From assembly GCA_031259605.1 (NCBI GenBank), contig JAIRLE010000092.1:1-16945 (forward strand): a DNA stretch of 16,945 bases. The letters are read 5' to 3'. Both the position numbers and the translations under genes were made by a program. Below the pieces are notes generated by a model. It was given only the letters and a program-made list of their open reading frames with translations. It made no database searches and had not been told where the DNA came from. Positions 12,226 through 16,945 of the stretch are shown piece after piece. The stretch's first letter is position 1. Every line of letters begins with the position of its first letter. This DNA is from Zoogloeaceae bacterium. GTDB taxonomy: Bacteria > Pseudomonadota > Gammaproteobacteria > Burkholderiales > Rhodocyclaceae.

Positions 12226-14376
12226 ATGTCCGAACCATTCAAAACTTCCGATCAACTCGCCGACTGGGAGGCCGCCGCGCTGAAGCAGGCGAAAGGCGGG
12301 ACGCTGGCCGATCTCGACTGGAAGACCCCGGAGGAATTGCGCGTCAAGCCGCTCTACACCAAAAAAGACACGGAAAACCTGGAATACGCCGACACCCTGC
12401 CGGGTTTTGCGCCCTATTTGCGCGGGCCGCAGCCGACCATGTATGCGGTGAAGCCCTGGACGATCCGTCAGTACGCCGGGTTTTCCACCGCCGAGGAGTC
12501 CAACGCCTTCTACCGAAAGGCGCTCGCCGCCGGTGGTCAGGGTGTGTCGGTGGCTTTCGACCTGGCCACGCACCGGGGCTATGACTCCGATAATCCGCGT
12601 GTGCTGGGCGACGTGGGCAAGGCGGGCGTGGCGATCGATTCGGTCGAGGACATGAAAATCCTCTTCGACGGCATACCGCTCGACAAGATTTCCGTCTCCA
12701 TGACCATGAACGGCGCGGTACTCCCCATTCTCGCGGGTTACATCATCGCCGCCGAGGAACAGGGCGTCACCCAGGACAAACTCTCCGGCACCATCCAGAA
12801 CGACATCCTGAAAGAGTTCATGGTGAGGAACACCTACATCTACCCGCCCAAGCCGTCGATGAAAATCATTGCCGACATCTTCGCCTACACGGCGGCGAAC
12901 ATGCCGAAATTCAATTCCATTTCGATTTCTGGCTATCATATCCAGGAAGCCGGGGGCAACCAGGCGATCGAATTGGCGTTCACCCTTGCCGACGGCATGG
13001 AATATGTGCGCACCGGCATCGCCTCCGGCATGGATGTGGATGTCTTCGCCGGGCGCTTGTCGTTTTTCTGGGCGATCGGGATGAATTTCTATCTGGAAAT
13101 CGCCAAGATGCGCGCAGCAAGGCTTCTCTGGCATCGCATCATGAGCGGGTTCGGCGCGAAAAACGCCAAATCCATGATGCTCAGGACCCATTGCCAGACC
13201 TCCGGCTGGTCACTGACCGAGCAGGATCCCTACAACAACGTGGTGCGCACCGCGATCGAGGCGCTGGCGGCGGTCTTTGGCGGCACACAGTCGCTGCACA
13301 CCAATTCGCTCGACGAGGCGATTGCGCTGCCCACGGAATTTTCCGCCCGCATCGCCCGCAACACGCAGCTCATCATCCAGGAGGAAACGCACATCTGCAA
13401 CGTGGTCGACCCTTGGGCGGGTTCCTACATGATGGAACGTTTGACGCAGGACATGGCTGACAAAGCCTGGGGCATCATCGAGGAAATCGAGGCGATGGGC
13501 GGCATGACGAAGGCGGTGGAATCCGGCTGGGCGAAAATGCAGGTGGAAACCTGTTCCGCCGACAAACAGGCGCGCATCGATTCCGGCAAGGACGTGATCG
13601 TCGGCGTGAATAAATACCGGCTTGCCAAGGAAGACAAGGTTGACATTCTGGAAATCGACAATCACGCCGTGCGCGAGGCACAGATCGTAAGGCTCAGGAA
13701 AATCCGCGCCAGCCGTGACGCGCAGGCCGTCGACGCGGCGCTTGCCGCGCTTACTCGCGCCGCCGAGACGGGAGAAGGCAATCTTCTCGATCTCACGGTG
13801 AAGGCGATTCGTCTTCGGGCCACGGTGGGCGAAGTGTCAGATGCCCTGGAAAAGGTCTTCGGACGTTTTCGCGCCACGAACCAGACCATTTCCGGCGTCT
13901 ATGGCGGCGTCGTGGCCGGGGAAAACAATTGGGAGGCGCTGAAGGCGGAAGTGGCGAAATTCGCCGAGGAAGAAGGCCGCCGCCCGCGCGTCATGATCGC
14001 CAAGCTGGGGCAGGACGGTCACGACCGCGGCGCGAAGGTGGTGGCGACCGCCTACGCCGATCTGGGGTTCGACATCGACATGGGGCCGCTCTTCCAGACC
14101 CCGGAAGAAGCGGCGCGGCAGGCGGTGGAAAACGATGTGCACGCGGTGGGCGTCTCGTCGCTGGCCGCCGGTCACAAGACGCTCCTGCCCGCGCTGGTGG
14201 AAGCCCTGAAAAAAGAAGGCGCGGACGACATCATCGTCTTTGCGGGCGGCGTGATTCCGGCGCAGGATTATGATTTTCTCTATCAGGCGGGCGCAAAAGC
14301 CATCTTCGGCCCTGGTTCGCGCATCGAGGATTCCGCCTGGCGGGTGTTGGAAGAAATCAGGAAAGCAATCGGATAA
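12226..14376 (+). CDS. scpA: Methylmalonyl-CoA mutase, large (catalytic) subunit
   Basis: Adenosylcobalamin-dependent enzyme that interconverts (R)-methylmalonyl-CoA and succinyl-CoA, used in propionate breakdown or in making propionyl-CoA. At 716 residues it matches single-polypeptide ScpA/MutB. The N-terminal TIM-barrel domain shows Tyr73 (TMYAVKPWT), Arg201 (EFMVRNTYI) and His238 (SISGYHIQEAGG). Tyr and Arg at these places mark true methylmalonyl-CoA mutase rather than isobutyryl-CoA mutase, which carries Phe and Gln. The C-terminal B12-binding domain has DxHxxG at residues 597-602, with His599 as the lower cobalt ligand. A GGAG at 12214-12217 precedes the start. The common partner genes meaB/argK, the small mutase subunit and epimerase are not in view. 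A restriction-type gene begins 24 bp downstream. Confidence 0.98.
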   Translation: MSEPFKTSDQLADWEAAALKQAKGGTLADLDWKTPEELRVKPLYTKKDTENLEYADTLPGFAPYLRGPQPTMYAVKPWTIRQYAGFSTAEESNAFYRKALAAGGQGVSVAFDLATHRGYDSDNPRVLGDVGKAGVAIDSVEDMKILFDGIPLDKISVSMTMNGAVLPILAGYIIAAEEQGVTQDKLSGTIQNDILKEFMVRNTYIYPPKPSMKIIADIFAYTAANMPKFNSISISGYHIQEAGGNQAIELAFTLADGMEYVRTGIASGMDVDVFAGRLSFFWAIGMNFYLEIAKMRAARLLWHRIMSGFGAKNAKSMMLRTHCQTSGWSLTEQDPYNNVVRTAIEALAAVFGGTQSLHTNSLDEAIALPTEFSARIARNTQLIIQEETHICNVVDPWAGSYMMERLTQDMADKAWGIIEEIEAMGGMTKAVESGWAKMQVETCSADKQARIDSGKDVIVGVNKYRLAKEDKVDILEIDNHAVREAQIVRLRKIRASRDAQAVDAALAALTRAAETGEGNLLDLTVKAIRLRATVGEVSDALEKVFGRFRATNQTISGVYGGVVAGENNWEALKAEVAKFAEEEGRRPRVMIAKLGQDGHDRGAKVVATAYADLGFDIDMGPLFQTPEEAARQAVENDVHAVGVSSLAAGHKTLLPALVEALKKEGADDIIVFAGGVIPAQDYDFLYQAGAKAIFGPGSRIEDSAWRVLEEIRKAIG

Positions 14377-14400
14377 CGGCATACCATCAGAAAGCCAAAG

Positions 14401-16945
14401 ATGCCACGCGCAAAAACATCCGCCGTCCGTCACCGCGAAGAAGTCATCAACACGCATCTCGCCATTCTGATGGCGCGGCACGGTATCGACGCGGAAGCCG
14501 AAACCATTCATCACGCCGGTCATTCTCGCCCGGATGTGCTCTTTACCCTGGGCGGCTTGCGCGCCGTCATCGAGGGCAAGTTTTCCGGCGTCCCGGGCGC
14601 GGACGACATCGTGACGAATGACGCCCAGCGCCGCGTCGCCTCGGGCATCTGTCACCTCGCCGTCGCCGTGGTGTATCCGGAAGCCTTGCGTTCCGTTCCC
14701 ATGAGCGGTCTGCCTTCCGCGCTTGCCGCCGCCTCGTTGCGCTACCGGATTTTTTCGGAAGCCGGGCAAAGCGATTGGGCAAAAGCGACGCCTTCCGGGA
14801 TTCTCGCCGCGCTGCGCCGGGCGCACGGCACACTGATTCAGGACGATGTCGTCGCCAATGCCGCCGCGAGCCTTGCCGGGAAAATCGAGGCCGTGGCGTT
14901 GCTCTGGCCTCCCGCCGTGTGCGACAAACTGTCCCAGCTGCTGGAAATGCCGGGCAAAAGAGGCGAAACGCCGGAGGAACGCGAAGCCCGCCGGACGACC
15001 GCCACAAGGGTTGCCTCCCTCGTGCTTGCCAACGCCCTCATCTTTCAGGAGCAACTGGCGGCCTACGGCGACGACGCGCGCGTGCCCTCGCTTCGCGCCT
15101 ACGACAAGACGCCAGACCCCATTGCGGAAATCAAATCCCAATGGAACTGGATTCATACCCGGATCAACTTCGTGCCGATTTTCCAACTGGCCGAATCCAT
15201 CCTGACCGAGCTTGCCGTCACGCGGCCCGTCATCGTCGCCTTTCGCGGGCTGATACAAGAAGCGCAAGCCATTTGCGCGAACCAGTCCGCGCTCCGGCAT
15301 GACCTCATGGGGCGCATCTATCACTGGATGCTGTATCACGCGAAATATCTTGGGACGTATTACACATCGACGGCATCCGCCACCCTGCTGCTGAAACTTG
15401 TGTTTTCCCGCGATTGGGGAAAAACGGATTTCGGCTCGGAGCGCCAATTGACGGATTTCGCGGTCTCCGACCTGACCTGCGGCACCGGCACGCTGCTCAT
15501 GGCGGCGGCGCAAGCCATTACGGACAAATACGTGCTGGCCCGCGTCCAGAGCGGGCGGCGGCTTGCCGAAGCCAATCTCAAAACGCTGCACAAAACCCTG
15601 ATGGAAAACGTGCTGTACGGCTACGACGTGCTGCCCTCCGCCGTCCATCTCACCGCCGCCACGCTGGGGATGCTCGCGCCCAATGTGACCTTCCGCCGGA
15701 TGAACCTCTTCATCATGCCGATGGGCGTACAAGGCCGCGTCTCGTGCCTGGGAAGCCTGGATTTCATTGGAAAGCGCCGGGTGGAGACGCAGTTGGCGCT
15801 GGACGACAGCCAGTTGGAGACTAAAAAAACCGGCGTTTCCGGGGAACACGTCGCCGTCGCCGAAGTGCCGCAGATGAATTTGTGCGTGATGAATCCGCCC
15901 TTCGTGCGCTCGGTTGGCGGCAATCTGCTTTTCGGCAGCCTGCCGGAAGATGAACGGGCGAAGCTGCAAACCGAACTCAAGAAACGCGCCCGCGATCTGC
16001 CCGCCTCGATCACGGCGGGCCTGGGCAGCGTCTTCATGGCGATTGCCGACAAGCATTTGCGGACGGGCGGGCGCATGGCCTTCATTCTGCCCGTGGCGCT
16101 GGCGACGGGCGAGGCCTGGGCCGTCAGCCGCAAGATGATCGCCGACGGCTACCATCTGGAAACCGTCATCGTCAGCCACGACGCCGCGCGCCCGAATTTC
16201 TCCGAGAACACCGACCTGTCGGAAATCATGTTCATCGCCCGCAAACTCAAGAAAAACGAAGCGGCGGGCGACACTGTTTACATCAACCTGTGGCACAACC
16301 CGCGCGCGATCTACGAAGCGATGGACGTGGCTGACCGCATTCTTGCCCGTGCCGGTTCCAGCATTCTGGGCGAGGGCGGGAGGAAACTCGCGGAAGTGAT
16401 CGAACTGCCGCCCGCCCAGGGCGACGCGCAGTGGATCGGCGTCCAGTTCGCGCAATCTCCCGCGCTCAAGGCGGCGGTCGCGCTCAACGCGGGACGGCTG
16501 GAAATCCCCGGTGCCGCGCCGGTCGCTCTGCCGCTTTGCGCGTTGAGCGGCATGGGAAGACTGGGGTACGACCGCCGCGATATCCATGATGCGTTTGAAG
16601 TGTCAACGACGGACTGGTCGCCCTGCTCCGCGTTCTGGAACCATGACGCGACGCGGGTGACGCGCGTCAGGCAGAAGCCGAACGCCTGGCTCGTCGAGCG
16701 GACAAAGGCGGCACAAGGCCGCCTGCTGAAAACCGCCGCGCCGGTTGCCGCCAGCGCCGGGCGTATCCTGCTTGTGGAACGGCTCTGGCCGATCACGCAC
16801 AGGGTTCTGGCGGTAGGCTTCAATGAAACTGTCCTGGGCAACACTTGGTGGGCGTTCCAGTCCGATCTGACGCCCGAACAGGAAAAGGCGCTGTTGCTCT
16901 GGCTCAACAGCACGCCCGCCCTGCTGCTGATGCTGTCCCGCCGTG
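14401..16945 (+). CDS. Nuclease-methyltransferase fusion (PD-(D/E)xK motif plus N6-adenine DNA methylase), 3' end outside window
   Basis: An open frame of 848 codons reaches the right edge without a stop, so the protein is longer than seen. Residues 41-60 contain RPD (Asp45), then IEGK (Glu58, Lys60), the spacing of a PD-(D/E)xK nuclease core. Residues about 150-310 are helical. The methyltransferase follows: a KYLGTYYTS segment (315-323; like the GxYYTP motif X of N6-adenine methylases), motif I DLTCGTG (357-363) for S-adenosylmethionine, and catalytic motif IV NPPF (498-501). The remaining part (about 620 on, ending NTWWAF then LLLWLNSTPALLLML) resembles the target-recognition side of large methylases of the type IIG/PglX/DISARM class. 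It probably modifies, and may cut, DNA. The ATG follows scpA by 24 bp in the same frame with only a weak purine-rich AGAAAG upstream. The named system cannot be settled. Confidence 0.85.
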   Translation, partial: MPRAKTSAVRHREEVINTHLAILMARHGIDAEAETIHHAGHSRPDVLFTLGGLRAVIEGKFSGVPGADDIVTNDAQRRVASGICHLAVAVVYPEALRSVPMSGLPSALAAASLRYRIFSEAGQSDWAKATPSGILAALRRAHGTLIQDDVVANAAASLAGKIEAVALLWPPAVCDKLSQLLEMPGKRGETPEEREARRTTATRVASLVLANALIFQEQLAAYGDDARVPSLRAYDKTPDPIAEIKSQWNWIHTRINFVPIFQLAESILTELAVTRPVIVAFRGLIQEAQAICANQSALRHDLMGRIYHWMLYHAKYLGTYYTSTASATLLLKLVFSRDWGKTDFGSERQLTDFAVSDLTCGTGTLLMAAAQAITDKYVLARVQSGRRLAEANLKTLHKTLMENVLYGYDVLPSAVHLTAATLGMLAPNVTFRRMNLFIMPMGVQGRVSCLGSLDFIGKRRVETQLALDDSQLETKKTGVSGEHVAVAEVPQMNLCVMNPPFVRSVGGNLLFGSLPEDERAKLQTELKKRARDLPASITAGLGSVFMAIADKHLRTGGRMAFILPVALATGEAWAVSRKMIADGYHLETVIVSHDAARPNFSENTDLSEIMFIARKLKKNEAAGDTVYINLWHNPRAIYEAMDVADRILARAGSSILGEGGRKLAEVIELPPAQGDAQWIGVQFAQSPALKAAVALNAGRLEIPGAAPVALPLCALSGMGRLGYDRRDIHDAFEVSTTDWSPCSAFWNHDATRVTRVRQKPNAWLVERTKAAQGRLLKTAAPVAASAGRILLVERLWPITHRVLAVGFNETVLGNTWWAFQSDLTPEQEKALLLWLNSTPALLLMLSRR

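Noticed and set aside
13837..16587. A 916-codon open frame on the minus strand, antisense to the end of scpA and to the methylase
   Set aside because: It is His/Arg/Gly/Asp-rich with no recognisable domain, crosses two clear plus-strand genes that share one frame, and is expected from GC-rich codon use opposite them. It is a shadow, despite its length.

Overview
The window looks like chromosomal DNA of a GC-rich Gram-negative bacterium, most likely a betaproteobacterium (Rhodocyclales-like by inference). This rests on family content: iron superoxide dismutase, TrhP, RNase G, HypF, a YqjD/YqjE/YqjK-type cluster, a PHB depolymerase and B12-dependent methylmalonyl-CoA mutase. It also rests on an intergenic palindromic repeat of a kind I recall from betaproteobacterial genomes. 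No species assignment is possible from the sequence alone.

Layout, left to right. 1-73 is the leader of sodB. sodB (74-658) is followed by about 400 bp of non-coding, hairpin-rich DNA. Next come a small exported protein of unknown function (1058-1498) and a sodium:solute symporter (1587-3119). trhP, for tRNA U34 hydroxylation, runs leftward (4478-3183), convergent with the symporter. It is divergent from the rightward rng (RNase G, 4700-6163), which is followed 36 bp later by hypF (6200-8542). A 432-bp gap (8543-8974) holds a nested set of inverted repeats with short matching outer ends and is the most structured non-coding DNA here. On the minus strand lies a three-gene membrane-protein operon, yqjD-yqjE-yqjK (10000 down to 8975). 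Rightward again are a PHB depolymerase lipoprotein (10281-11948) and scpA, the methylmalonyl-CoA mutase (12226-14376). Only 24 bp later a large open frame begins (14401) and runs off the right edge. It joins an N-terminal PD-(D/E)xK-type nuclease motif to an N6-adenine DNA methyltransferase.

The genes up to scpA are mostly housekeeping or central metabolism: oxidative stress defence, tRNA/rRNA maturation, hydrogenase maturation, storage-polymer breakdown and propionyl-CoA/succinyl-CoA interconversion. The PHB depolymerase and the mutase sit next to each other and both fit a polyhydroxyalkanoate/propionate lifestyle, but nothing shows they are co-regulated. The accessory part is the right edge. 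The nuclease-methylase frame is probably the first gene of a restriction or phage-defence locus whose remaining genes are outside the window. It is the best candidate for something unusual, but it cannot be assigned to a named system from this window. There are no tRNA or rRNA genes, CRISPR arrays or transposase genes that I can see.
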